DNA of 64,000 bases from Centroberyx gerrardi (taxonomy: Eukaryota > Chordata > Actinopteri > Beryciformes > Berycidae), in assembly GCF_048128805.1 (NCBI RefSeq), contig NC_136005.1:18688260-18752259 (forward strand), given 5' to 3'. Below are positions 26,269 to 38,323 of the stretch, piece after piece. Both the position numbers and the translations under genes were made by a program. The first letter of the stretch is position 1; each line of letters opens with the position of its first letter. The notes under the pieces were generated by a model. That model was not told the DNA's origin and did no database searches. It worked only from the letters and a program-made list of their open reading frames with translations.

Positions 26269-29200
26269 CTGAGGGTGAGGGATACACACGTCAAACACTT
26301 ACATGTATATTTCAGTTTGCATAATGAAACCTTTCCCAGGTTGCATCACTCATGACATGTGGAAGGAAAACGTGCTGCTTACCTGGCTGGGAAGTATCCA
26401 TGGGCTCCACCTCCTGCTTGATCTTCACATCTGGACAGGCAGAGCTGGCAGCACATGCTGCAGTGCTGCTGGCTGCAGGCTGGGTGGGAGAGGCCACAGT
26501 GTTGGCCATTGATGCAGGAACAGGGGGAGTGACAGCCATGGCTGCCGGCAAGGCAGACAGCACAGTTGAGGGCTGGGAGGGGGGGACAGGCCCAGGGGGG
26601 CCCAACATGGTAGGGATGGCCTGGGCGAGGTGCTGGGCGTTGGAGGACACAGCCTGCTGCTCCCCTCCCTGAGAGGGCAATGCCTCTACTGTAGCCATGA
26701 CAGGAGGGGCCATAGCCATGTGCACCTCGGCTTTGGGTTTCACACTGAGAGAGAAATAAAAAGGTCATGTCACAGACTCATATCAAAACTATTATATTAT
26801 GACAGGATGCGAATATGGATGCAATTGATGTGATGGATGTGACAGCTCACCCTGCAGGTCTGGGAGATCCCGCTCCTCTCACACCACTCTCGAGTCTGCC
26901 ACTGTTGGGTTCGTTGGGTTGGGCAGGGATCAGGTTCTTACGGACACAACTAAAACACACAAAGGCAGGCAGGTTATGTTTGCTCTAAGGAAACAGCCAT
27001 CCCATTTCAACTTTGTTTTTATAAAAATTATCAGCAAGTGGCAAAATAAGCATGGTGCTTTTAACTGGCTTTCATCACAAAGGCCTCAATTGTCCAGTAT
27101 GCATAATTCTGAATGAACCCTACAAGTGTATTTGATATAGTGCCAGCGTAAATCAATCAAGCTACATTAAAAGACTCAAGTGACTCAAGTGCTATGCTCA
27201 CCCTTCATTAGTGGGTTTCTTGCGGAGGATGCTGGGTCTGGGGGAGGAGACCAGGGTGGGAGCTCCTCCTACTCCTCCCTGGGCATGTGCCTGCACCATG
27301 GTGGCTACCGGCTGGGTGGTGCTGAATGTGCTGCTGATGGGACTAGCTACAAAGCCGTCAGCCAAAACAACCCCTGAATGGAACAAAACTCACATGAATA
27401 AGTCACAACTGAGATTAAAAACTGATCAACACTAGACCATTCACATTAACGCTGCCCTCACTGAGGTGGTATCTATTTTGTATTTACCAGGTTTTGTTTC
27501 AGACTGTGGCTGCTGCTGTTGCTGCTGCTGCTGAGTGACTATTGGTGCCTGCTGTATTCCTTGTGTGGTGATTGATGCAGAAGTGTGCAGACCCTGCACT
27601 CCTATCGGTGCAGGCTGAATGCCCTGTGCAGCAATTGGTGCTGGCTGGATCCCTTGGGTGCTGATTTGTGCAGACTGCAGACCAATCCGGTCCACTGCCA
27701 TCAGCTGCATGGGGTTTAGGTGGACAGTGGTGGCCACTCCCACTCCAGCTTGGGTGGGCAACGCTGAACTTGGAGCTTGAGGAGTAACTTATCAAAAAAG
27801 GAAGATACAGTCAGTGCGAAGGTATTAAGACTGAAAACTGAAACTATATTTTTTTGCTGCGAATTCACTAAATCTGTATTGTTGCTCAAAAAATGTGTAT
27901 GAGGTTAAAGTACAGACTGCTTGTTATGGATTGTCTTTTTTGCTTGCCTGTTAGAGTGTGTCAAAAAATGCATACTGACAGGGAAACTGCTAGTGAGAAA
28001 CAACCATTAGTTATTCATGTCCGTCTTTATGCTCTACAGCAGGAACATGATGATTAAATGCTGGTTGTATAACTCAGACACTTGAGAATTGACTCTTTTA
28101 TTGAATATAATCTGAATCTGTTGAAATACTTTTGTACCCTGAAACGTAGAAAATGTAGGCTGAGAATGTCCCAGAATTAACGCAGACAGTCTGCACTTTA
28201 GTCTCCTAGTCTTTGTGTTATTTTGCATTCAATGTAATATGTATTTAACCAAAATGTCAAATAAGTCACTATCCAAGTACTTACATAACTCCCTATATAT
28301 GCTATACTACTCACTACAATAATTAGCTGTTGCTCCCCACAAAGTAGATAAACTTAAAATATACATCAGCAATGTGAAAAACACAAAATCGGCTTACCAG
28401 GATACTGGCGGATGGTGGATACGGAGCTGGTGATGGGAGTGTAGGTGTGTGTCAAAGGGTACGGAGACGAGGAGTAGGTGGGCAGGAAATATTGGAACTG
28501 CACTGGCACAGATGGCCTTGAAAAGAAAACATCCGGGAATAAACCAAGATTCATTGCCATTTAAACAAAGTACCTGTACTTATTTTGAAGTAATTTTGAG
28601 CATATTTTCTAAGTTTTGTATTCACTACCTCAGTAACAATGATGCCTATAACTGCACAAACAGTGTCTAAAATGATGGTCTTGGGATGCTGCAGTAACCT
28701 TGGCTCATGCACTCATCACACTGGATTTTGTGATGATTCTTCAGGTGATTGAATAGACTGATGATTAGGGCTGAACGATTTTGAAAAAATATCTAATTGC
28801 GATTATTTTGACTGATACTGCAATTGCGATATGATTTGCGATATTAGAGGGAATGATAATTTTTACATCATTATTCTCATTTTCATTGAAAAATGTATTA
28901 AAATGATTATGGTGTGATTCTTGCGGGGATCTGTACCAAACAAAGATGTTTTCTTAAGTCTGTAGAATATAATGTGTAGGCCAGGACATCTCTGCAGCAC
29001 AAGAATATTTAATTTAAAATGGTATTTTGACACACATTTCGCCTTTAACAAATATTGCGCCTCCTGCGATTTGAAAATTGCAGTAGGCCATATTGCAATT
29101 TCGATCAAATTTCGATTAATTGTTCAGCCCTACTGGTGATATTACTTTGAGTTTCAACAACAGCTCTCATGTTAAGTTTGCACAGCATCTGTGTTTGTTT

Positions 29201-30380
29201 GACTTTGCCTGGTTTGTAACCAAAATGCTTCCAAATAACTGCCAATCTGTTTTGGCTACCAAAACCATTTTGTGTTCATACTTAGAGGACAGGCTTACCT
29301 CTCTGTCATCAGTAGACAAATGAAAAATGAAATGGCAGCTAACCACTCAGCTTTAGCTATTCACTACTTCAAATTCAAGTGATCGTTTCGCCTGCCAGCA
29401 ACATGTGCAACTCAGCTATTTCAGCTTTGCCCGTGCATGCTTGACTTGTGTGAAATGACAGATGTAAATAGAGAAAAACACTCTGTATGCTGCGCTCTTG
29501 ACAGCTGTGGCTGGTCACAGTGCGTGTATAGCAGAGGAACTTTAATGGTAGCACTTGATTTGATAATACAGTGGCAGCTGAAATAGAATTAAATGCTTAC
29601 ATATTCAAATTCTATGATTTTTAAATTGAGGCAACTAAAATCGTGGTTTGTCTGCACTCTTTGCCATAATATACCTTGTCTTGTGGTCATTCCATGTAGA
29701 ATATGTAAAGAAATAGCTGAATACGAGCATCAGTCGAAACTCTGTTCATTTTGTTATGCAAGACTTTCCAAGCTTGAGTAATTGTTCTCACCTGCCCAAA
29801 TGAACTGAACTAAAGGAACAAGCACTCCAGAGCTCAATCAAACCGCTCCAAACATGCTTGGTGTGAACGTGCCCTAAAACTCAGAATCAGCATCAGACAT
29901 CTGTGTTCACCTGTTGTCACTTCTTGCTTCCATGGTGACTGGGTTAGGAGAGGAACGGTGGCCTGAGATGGGGATGAGGTTGGCCCTCTCCCCTGGATAG
30001 TCAGGTTGGACACGGGGAGAAGTGTGGGCAATGGGCTGAGGAACCACTTTAGCTGTGAACAACACAAAGGGAGAGCTGTGAGAAAATGTACACTTCAAAG
30101 GAAAATATGCCACGAATTAATCAAGCTTAGAGTAACATGTCCTGCTTATGAAGTACGCAACAGTGTTCCAGTGAGAATAATGGGCCTGTGAGTAAAGAAC
30201 TTACCAACAGGGATGGCAGAGGTGGTCACTGCTGTAGCATGAGAGGAGTGTGAGGCCATTGTCATGGTGACAATAGTGTTACTGGTCATTTGGGTATGTG
30301 ACACAGTACCTAAACATGAATGAGAAACACAGGATTGGGAATATAAGAGAAAGAAAAAGATGGACAGACAGATGCATTAG

Positions 30381-30411
<31 letters not shown>

Positions 30412-32810
30412 GAATGTTTATTATCCAAACAATGATGGCCTTTCAAATGTATATATTATTAGGATAAAGGCCCCTTTTTCTTCTTTTTTTTTTGTTCCTT
30501 TAGCCTGAGAGTAGTAACAACCAATAGAAACATGATATGTGCTATATGCTTCATAATTCAGTTTTTTGCTTTATACTAAATGGAGATGATATCGCCCAGA
30601 ACAAAGAAATAAGAACCAGGTGTAACATGTTGGGTCTGATCCAAAATTTTGCTAATGTTTGTGTTGGTTCCACAGACCCAGACCATACATTCCTGTATGA
30701 GCTTGGACATTTAGTCAGTCAGTGTTTTTTTTCCTCATATGTTTTAACATGTAAACTGAAGACAGAATCACGGAAAGTCTGTACTTTTTTGCCTTTTGAT
30801 GAGCAATGACAATTTCAGGGGCACACTGTAAAAAAAAAACCTCTTTCACACTGCTATCACAGGACTTCTGTCACTGGCTGTATATTAGATATTGATACAT
30901 GGAGAGGCCATACCTATTGTGGTGGTTGATGGCACAGTGTTAGTGGCAACAATCGGTGCCACGGTTGCTGCAGCTACTGGCGTCACCGTACTGAAGATCG
31001 ATTTCTGTGGAGGGAAAAAACAATTACTATCAAAGTATTTTAGCCATTATACAAAATACCTATTTTTGTAGACCTCTAGAAAAGAGGTGGTACGTTGGGG
31101 AGGTCCAACCTGTGTCATGGTGTGCGGAGGCTGGGGCTTTGGAGCTCCAATTGCAGGGTGGGAGGGCAGTGTAATACGTGTGGCGGTGTCACGGGTCGTC
31201 TGAGGCCTCTGAATACTGATGGTCGCTGGAGGGGGGTGAATGGTCAGCCCTGGACGCCTGAAAGAGTCAAAAACATTTAAATTATCAGTCCCTACAGTAA
31301 GCAAGGGAAGCACAGCCATGGCTGGTTCAAGACTGGAGGGAATGGTAAAATGGGAAAGAAAAACATCCAATACATTTTTAGGGATGTGATCTAGACAACA
31401 CAAAAAAACATGGAGTTATCAGGAATTGAAGCAGGAAAATGGTAATATTCACTAGAGATAAAGGAACAATTGAAATACCATTCCTTAACTATCTCATTCC
31501 TATGCTTTAAGAGAGTTTGGTTTGGTGAACATTTACCATTGTCCCCCATAGCCAGAAACAACACAGAAGTGCTGTGCAATTTAAAAGTGGACATTCAGAC
31601 TATCTTTGTCAGACTCCATAAAATCAGGCTCCCACTCAGTGTCATGGAGCAGCTCCAGGCTAGATCATATATTTCATCATATATTCATATATTAGAATTT
31701 GTGGTTCTCTGGTTTCTAGCTTTGGGAGAGTTATTCATAGTAAAAAATGCTGATTTGACTGTCCAATGCGATAAAATACAAATATGGAGTTGTACAACAC
31801 CCACATCACACCGTCTCTCATGTCTGAACATTCTGTCACCCAAAAGAAGTAGTTTTATTACTTAGGTATGAAGGTCCTTATGACAGAATTCAATAGTGAC
31901 TGACTTATTATTGGTCCTAGTACTTACCCATGCACCATCTCTGCAGAGTGTGTGACTGTTGGACTGATAACTGGGGACTGGGTTCTAGTTGCTGAAATAG
32001 GGGCCACCACGGTTGGGAGCACGGCTGTAGACGTGGTAACAGCAGGGCGAGACTGTAGACAGAAGGTGATAACATTGTTACACGGTATGTTTCTAAATGT
32101 CCTTCACAATAATTACGTTGCTTCAAATGAAAATACGTCAGGGCACCTGGATAGTCTGGTGGATGATGTGCTGCACTGTGGGCTGACCAGGGCCCGCGTT
32201 CGCTCCAGAGGCCGGCCGCAGGACAGTCTTCGAGCTTGACATCACAGCTGCAGCAGCAGCCCCTACAGGACAAATAACACATTAATCAGGCAACATACAC
32301 TGCTAAAAATGAAAGGCAAATGGATTACTGTTTGAAGGACAAGCCATCTTAATGTTAAGTGTTGTCGTACTTCTTACACCATACTAGGGCTGCAGCTATC
32401 GACTATTTTAGTAATCGAGTATTCTACCGATTATTCCATCGATTAATCGAGTAATCGGATAAGAAATACTTTTGCTTTATTAAAGAGCAATAGTAAATAT
32501 ACAAAAGAGAAAAGCTGTCCGCATGAAGCTGTCCATACAACACTGTGATTTACTGAAAACGAGGTGAAATAATAATTATTATTGATATTTATTACTAGGC
32601 CTAAATATCATACAAGTTCATAAGACTGGCTAATGTACATTTATTTGCTATGTTGAAGGGTTGCCCTACACCTGCTGACCCTACTCACTGCAATCAAACT
32701 AAACTGAATATACCTGCTGTATTGGACTGGTGCATTTTAGGCTCCAATTGCTACTTACACCACCTGATATTTTGCTTTCTGGGGTATTTTATGCATCACT
32801 GTGAGGGGAG

Positions 32811-32851
<41 letters not shown>

Positions 32852-35800
32852 CTATCATAATAATAACATGAATGAAGCTCAGGCTTTCACAAATTGACTG
32901 CAGCATTTTATTTTCTGTGGTTATTTTCTTGAGCAAAACTTAGCTAACTTAGGGACATCATAACTAGCCACCATATTGATTTACGTTCTTAACTAGCCAT
33001 TACATATAGCCATAATTAACGTGCATTCTTTACTAGCCTTCATCTCATCCCGTTTTAATATGAAGTGCTGACTCCGCCCACCCGGCCAGTTTCGGCGTAC
33101 GCCGGTAGCAATTACAAGTGGACCCTATCCTACAGTCCCTGCTCTCAGCGGAGGGAGGGAGCTACACTGTGTGTGGGAAGCGCTGTGACCGTCAGACCTC
33201 TCTGGATTAGACAAGCAAGTAGAGAAAACCGGCATCAGCCGAACCAATTTATTGCCAAATGCTTTGGGATTCAACACATTAACATTGCTTCCCATGGTCA
33301 GAAAAAGTCGGCAGATTTGTCGCTAGTCGCTTTTGAGAAATAAAGTCGCCAGGGGGGTCTGAAAAGTCGCTAAGTCTAGCGACAAAGTCGCCAAGTTGGC
33401 AACACTGGATCCGAAACTTTGGACACTTTCTGTCGTTTTCTCTGGCCTGTCTCTTCTCTTCGCCCCTCGCTATTTTCTCTCTCTTTCTCCAGCGCGTTGT
33501 GCAACAGTAATAATCATCCGTGCGAAACACTGAGTGTGTATATAGTTATATGGATTAAACGAAGCTTCGATGCAAAGAATTTGCATCGATGATTTTTAGT
33601 AATCGAGTTACTCGAGGAATCGTTTCAGCCCTACACCATACATACCTCGGGGTAAATGGGAAGTGAATGTCTGAGGAGGGACTGCAGGGGTCCCAATCTG
33701 CAGCGCAGGGGCGCTGCTCCTAATGATCTGGATGTTAGCTGGCATTAGGTGGTGTAGGTTACTGGAGTGACCCTGAAACACAATGAAAGCCCGGAACGTC
33801 AGCAGTCAGCAAAAAAGAGATAACATGCACTAACAGTCAATGCAGAGTGCATTTACCTGCTGACCACTGATGGTTGCCACAGGAATGGACGGGGTTGGAG
33901 CGATACTGCTCTCTAAGGTGACAGTAATGTGACCGGGCACCTTTGGGGGTATGGGGATATGGCCCTGGTTGGAAGCTGGCGCTGGGGCAATAAGACGACT
34001 TGGCATTGGTGACTTCAAGACAGCCTTAAAAAAGGAGCACAAAACAACAAATAAACTATCCGTTTTTATAACACTCCCCACGAAGGGTGTAGAGAACAGC
34101 AAGGAGTTCCCAAATACTAGAATACTCATTACTAGAAAGGAGCGCTATTTATTCAAACTAGTTGCAAAAATGGAAATGCATACATTGGCCATGGAACAGT
34201 AAATATAGCTATACAATACATGCACACTTTAAGCTTAAGCCAGACTACAAGATTGTTTAAATCGTGCTCAACAAGGATAGTTCAGACTAAATGACTGGTC
34301 TTGAGTAAATCCTTGCCATGTTGTATAGTGTATTGTTCCATGGTACAGAGGCTACAGGCTACATTTATATTACAAATGTATTTTGAAGTACATTATTACA
34401 ATGATGATAACATTGATGAAGAATTCTATATGAAACTGATTTCACTTTATTTTCAATTGCGTAATGTGGATTGATCCAGCGTGTTGTGTTTTCATCCTGC
34501 CAGGAAAACAGCAGGGATAGATTTCCTGTTCATTATTTGAATGATCAGGTTGTTCTTAATTTTTTTTTTTAATCAAAAATATCGACACCATATACTGTCA
34601 AAGTTATTACCTGTGTGCAGTCTTTAAGCTGGCCTATTTTTCAATAGCGTAAGGATCATGTTTTGAACAGCCTGTTATCACATTTCTTGTGTTTTTTTTC
34701 AAGTGGCTGAAAATTTTATTTTTTGTGTAATTTTAAGTTTATAAGTGGCTTATAAATCCGCAGTTAGTTGCCTTACTAATAATGTTATTTGTGAACCTGT
34801 TGAAGAAATAAAGAAGAAATAAAAGTCTTATTTCTTTGTCCACTATCTAAGTTGTTCCAGATAAAGCATAAAAAGTTATGTTTGCACAATAGTGACCAAC
34901 ATGTAAGAGCTTGTTTATGATAATTTCCCAATTTTACAGGAAGTGTATCCACAGCAGTAAAAATGGATCACACCAATTTCTGAAATATAAAATTGGGAAG
35001 CATAACCCAAAACCCCTCTGGACACACTCTGTCATCAGATATTTTAATGATATATTTTAATTTATGAGGTTTATTCCTTCAAATAAAACTGCATTATAAG
35101 CTGGACATTTCTACTGATTTAAACTGTCTACATGAGTGGAAGTTGTTGTTGCTAAAGGTGATCTCTCTCCAGTGCATTCTCTTTTTCTTCCCCCTTGAGC
35201 TAAACTCCCAATGGCTGCTGCCAAGATCGCTCTCAAATTTCAGTCTTGGCAAGTCTTGGACCACTTCACACAACACAGGCCTGCCCAAACTGGGTCTGAC
35301 GAAATCAAACGCACTTGGAAAAAAATCGCGTCCAGCTCTTACTTGCCTGGAGTCATCAGGCGGGCCAAAGTCTCAAGTCTCGGGCCCTTTCACATTACAG
35401 GACAATCAGCGCCGACTGTCTGTCCCAACAAGCCCAGACTCACCTCGAGAGTTGGCATGGTCCGGTTAGGCTTACAACTGGCGCAAAGATCGTGTAGTTG
35501 ACCTCGCCCTAAGGCAATGCTTTTAGAGTGGATACATTCTACCTCAGGCAGCAATGATTTACTTCTTTTTGCATTAGAGGGGGTTCAGACACTCCTTATT
35601 TCTCTATTTGTCTCTTTTTCTATCCATTTATATAAAATGGTTCTAGAAGTTTCAACAGCCAGAGATGCAACAAAAGTACTCCTCACCTTCATCTGGCCCT
35701 CAGTGAGGGCTGCAGGCTGGCCCTGAGGGAGGTGGACAGAGGGGGCAGGAACAGTCATAGGGGTGCCAGGCTGGATGGGCACCGTCTGGGGAGAGGCTTG

Positions 35801-36199
35801 CGGCTGGCCGTGTGTCTGGACTTGTGGGTACGGTCTGACCACCACGGTCTCTTGCTTGTCATCTCTGAATGCCAAGGTCCCTCCACCTCCACTAGGTGGA
35901 TGATCCTGTGGCCCGTGGTCAGCATCACGACTGCTGTCCATATCTCCACCAGCTAACAGAAAAAATGACTTGATTAAGTTTTTCCCCCCCCAAAGATGAT
36001 GTGTTCTGTGCGTTGAAAAAAACGTTAAAAGGTATATTTCTCACCAAATGTGAAATGTGCTCTGATTCTACATGTCAATGGAAATACCTGGTTGATTTGA
36101 TGGCTGATTCACAGGACCCAAGTTTCCTCCAGCAGGGATCTGGGGTGCTCCCCCGCTGGAAACAGGCAGCCCATGTCTCGGGAATTGCTGGGAGCTCAT
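24049..36199 (-). CDS. sap130: Histone deacetylase complex subunit SAP130, complete
   Basis: Nuclear scaffold subunit of the mSin3A-HDAC corepressor. Twenty coding exons total 3201 nt, 1066 codons plus TAG; human SAP130 is about 1050 residues. Exons: 36199-36088, 35952-35687, 34024-33857, 33772-33646, 32262-32147, 32052-31928, 31257-31110, 31004-30914, 30309-30205, 30052-29911, 28516-28398, 27787-27488, 27373-27202, 26949-26851, 26744-26383, 26268-26023, 25915-25790, 25678-25575, 25068-24955, 24207-24049. The start MSSQQFPR matches the family core start. Diagnostic blocks are VVVRPYPQVQ, IPVATISGQQ, RITLPSHPAIG, SPNPVTMEARSDNR, VQFQYFLPTY, SSPRPSILRKKP and the C-terminal block. Like its relatives it is Pro/Ser/Thr-rich and mostly disordered until the C-terminus. 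A teleost a/b paralogue label cannot be assigned from sequence alone. Confidence 0.96.
27488..27787 (-). repeat. sap130: sap130 exon 13: TQGIQPAPI repeats and polyglutamine
   Basis: The exon encodes residues 507-606. Four 10-residue-scale units related to TQGIQPAPI lie at about 549-590, a repeat also present in mammalian SAP130. They are followed by eight glutamines (592-599), coded mainly by CAG with one CAA. The human protein has only QQPQ here as I recall it, so the run looks expanded in this lineage. Confidence 0.85.
28766..29132. mobile_element. hAT-type MITE, 367 bp, in sap130 intron
   Basis: Ends are TAGGGCTGAACGATT and, reversed, TAGGGCTGAACAATT. The flanks are an imperfect 8-bp duplication: CTGATGAT at 28758-28765 and CTGGTGAT at 29133-29140. 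The interior is AT-rich with GCGAT motifs and no transposase. Insertion is in the intron between exons 11 and 12. Confidence 0.85.
30381..30409. repeat. (AC)n microsatellite
   Basis: About 14 AC units in the sap130 intron between exons 9 and 10, with no other associated feature. Confidence 0.9.
32385..33633. mobile_element. hAT-type non-autonomous element, 1249 bp, in sap130 intron 5
   Basis: Ends are TAGGGCTGCAGC and, reversed, TAGGGCTGAAAC, with related sub-terminal AATCGAGTA-type motifs on both sides. The 8-bp target-site duplication CACCATAC is perfect, at 32377-32384 and 33634-33641. The interior carries a (GT)n tract (32814-32850), a cluster of gtcgc words (about 33300-33400) and the palindrome ATGCAAAGAATTTGCAT, but no transposase. 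The element stops 12 bp from the donor of the exon at 33646-33772. Confidence 0.92.
32814..32850. repeat. (GT)n microsatellite inside the hAT element
   Basis: About 18 GT units within the interior of the 1249-bp element, so it arrived with the element or expanded after insertion. Confidence 0.9.
34025..35686 (-). other. sap130 intron between exons 3 and 4
   Basis: A 1.66-kb intron. Its right third (about 35140-35510) is richer in G+C and open in two plus-strand frames, but the translations match no family I know and no splice sites frame them. I treat it as non-coding, possibly old repeat. Confidence 0.4.
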
Positions 36200-37340
36200 T
36201 TTAACAATTTAGGACCTAAAACGAATGCAAAGTAGTAAGATAACGCTAACACCAGATTTATTGAAGCTGACATTACTTTAACAAAATTTTCTGACGGCAT
36301 ATCAAATATTGATAACACAGAAACGCCATAACAATAAAAGCATGCAAGTTAACCACCCTTTAACAAGCCAGCGTGATACATCCATGGCGTGAGGACATAA
36401 ACTAGCATAGGGGGTGTCGCGGGATATTATCGTTACCAGCTAGCTAAGGAGCAAGGGATGAGTACGTGACGTTAGCTAGCTGATGTTAATAAACTGGATT
36501 TAACTAAAATGCAATGTAATTAACAGGACAAGAGAGCTAGACACCCAGGCGCACTATTGTGAACAGCAAATAACGTTATGAGCATACGAGACAACTGCTC
36601 GACAGTAACTGTAACGTAATTTATCAAATGTGAAGTTAACGTATAAGTACAGTAAAGTATTCTCGGCTACCTTACTCCAACTCGATCGACAACGATATTG
36701 GCTCCTTCAGATAAAGTGCACTGTAGCCACTGATTTTGGCTCAATAACCTTATAAGTAAAAAGAGCTAGCTCGTTAGCAAGCTATCTCTTAGCAAGCAAG
36801 CAAGCTAACATTACAATCGCTAACGCTGGTGCTGCCTGCTTTTCATGCACAAATTCTGAACTTTCTAACGAGTTCGGTTGCGGACACTTAACATGACAAA
36901 ATAAACGAACATATTTCTGTAAGTGTGCAGATGTTACCGTATCGCAGACTCACTAAGCAATGGTCGTTTTTTTATTACAATTTTTCCATTCGTCTTTTCT
37001 TTTTCCCAACAACATGTAAGCCGGAAGAACGCTCAGGAAGGAACGGACCTCCCTGTTTCATTCAACCAATCAGAGAAGAGGCTCACAGATTCCTGACCAA
37101 TTGCAGCACAGGAAATGTTTTGACCAACCCGGACCGACCTAAACCAGCGAGGGAGTCAGGAGAGACCAACTCACAGAAGCGGGGCGGGGGCATTGTAGCG
37201 AAAAACATTCTGCCACAGATTACTAGATACATTCGTTTTTGTATCTCCCTGTCGCCGGCTCGCAGATGTAGTCAGTTTTCTCGATTTAGGAAAATAACTT
37301 CTCACCATTCAGCTTTCGTGCTTTTCGCTGTCGCATCCGG
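36200..37340 (-). promoter_or_regulatory. sap130: sap130 5' UTR and promoter region
   Basis: The start exon continues to an acceptor at 36215/36216 (minus cgttttag|gtcc). A candidate non-coding first exon begins at 36671, where the minus strand reads GTAAG|gtagcc. Further upstream are CCAAT-type boxes on the plus strand (caaccaatcag near 37064 and gaccaattg near 37097) and an ETS-like gccggaag near 37020. There is no TATA box at a fitting place, as usual for a housekeeping gene. The exact transcription start is not fixed. Confidence 0.5.
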
Positions 37341-38290
37341 ATACGTGACGTAAATAAGTAAATAGGAAAGAACCGCCTGCTGCTTACAAATTGATTGGAG
37401 CTGGCTGCTCGCTCTTGTAGACGGAGGATGACTGACTAGTGCAGTAATGCAATAGCAATACTTTGAATGAGACACTAGAAGGCAGTAGCTAGCCACAGAA
37501 ATGTTTTAGGCCAGTGGGTATAAGGGAAAAATAACGAGTTGAGCAGGAGGGATTGTATGTTTAACAGAAACACAAGTGTTGCTTTTTAACCAGTAGTGCC
37601 TTTCCACTTTGTGCACACTAAGAGGTTTTTTTAGGTTGGCCATGCGGCTTTGGATCTTTGTCTGCCACAGTTTAATTTATCTGTATTATATAGCTATCTA
37701 GGCTACTACTTTGTTATTATCATTAATAGTGGCCTTGCATTACTTGTGTGATTATAAAGCCTTTGGAGTTGCCTGAGTGAGAGAGTGTTGGGGTCAAGGT
37801 GTCACATTATCAGTGTATGATCAGTGTATTATCATCTGTGTATGATTTTGTCCCTCATTTAGATTACCTGTCTTGGCTTCTTTCCAGGTATCATATAGAG
37901 ATAGCAGATGTTTTTTCAGTTGTGCCATTTCTCAAATATTTCAAATGCTCATCCCTGACTATTCTCACATGTACCTCAAACTGGTAATATGACTCTTACA
38001 AGCAGCCTGAAATTAAATTGTGGCTGTAAGTGCAGGGATTTAGATTTGCAACATGCAGTATTCAGCAAGTTTCAAGGTCATTATTGATAGAATTGACAAA
38101 GCGAGACGAATAGACAACCAGTAAAGGCTAAGGATAGACATGGACGAGGGGCCACAGGGAAATGAAGGCTCATCATTTTGGACATAAAAGGCCTTCTAAT
38201 AGGTAATAGTCCAAGGCGTCAGCATCATGTTACTTCCACATTCACAGGGCCATTACATCAGCCATTTATCTTAAATACATGGCCTGGCTT

Positions 38291-38323
<33 letters not shown>

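Noticed and set aside
33065..33343. 92-codon frame inside the hAT element as a transposase remnant
   Set aside because: No hAT catalytic or BED-finger features visible; the element appears non-autonomous.
35143..35501. Plus-strand open frames of about 100 codons in a sap130 intron
   Set aside because: No recognisable domain, no supporting splice sites, antisense to a clear gene; probably old repeat.
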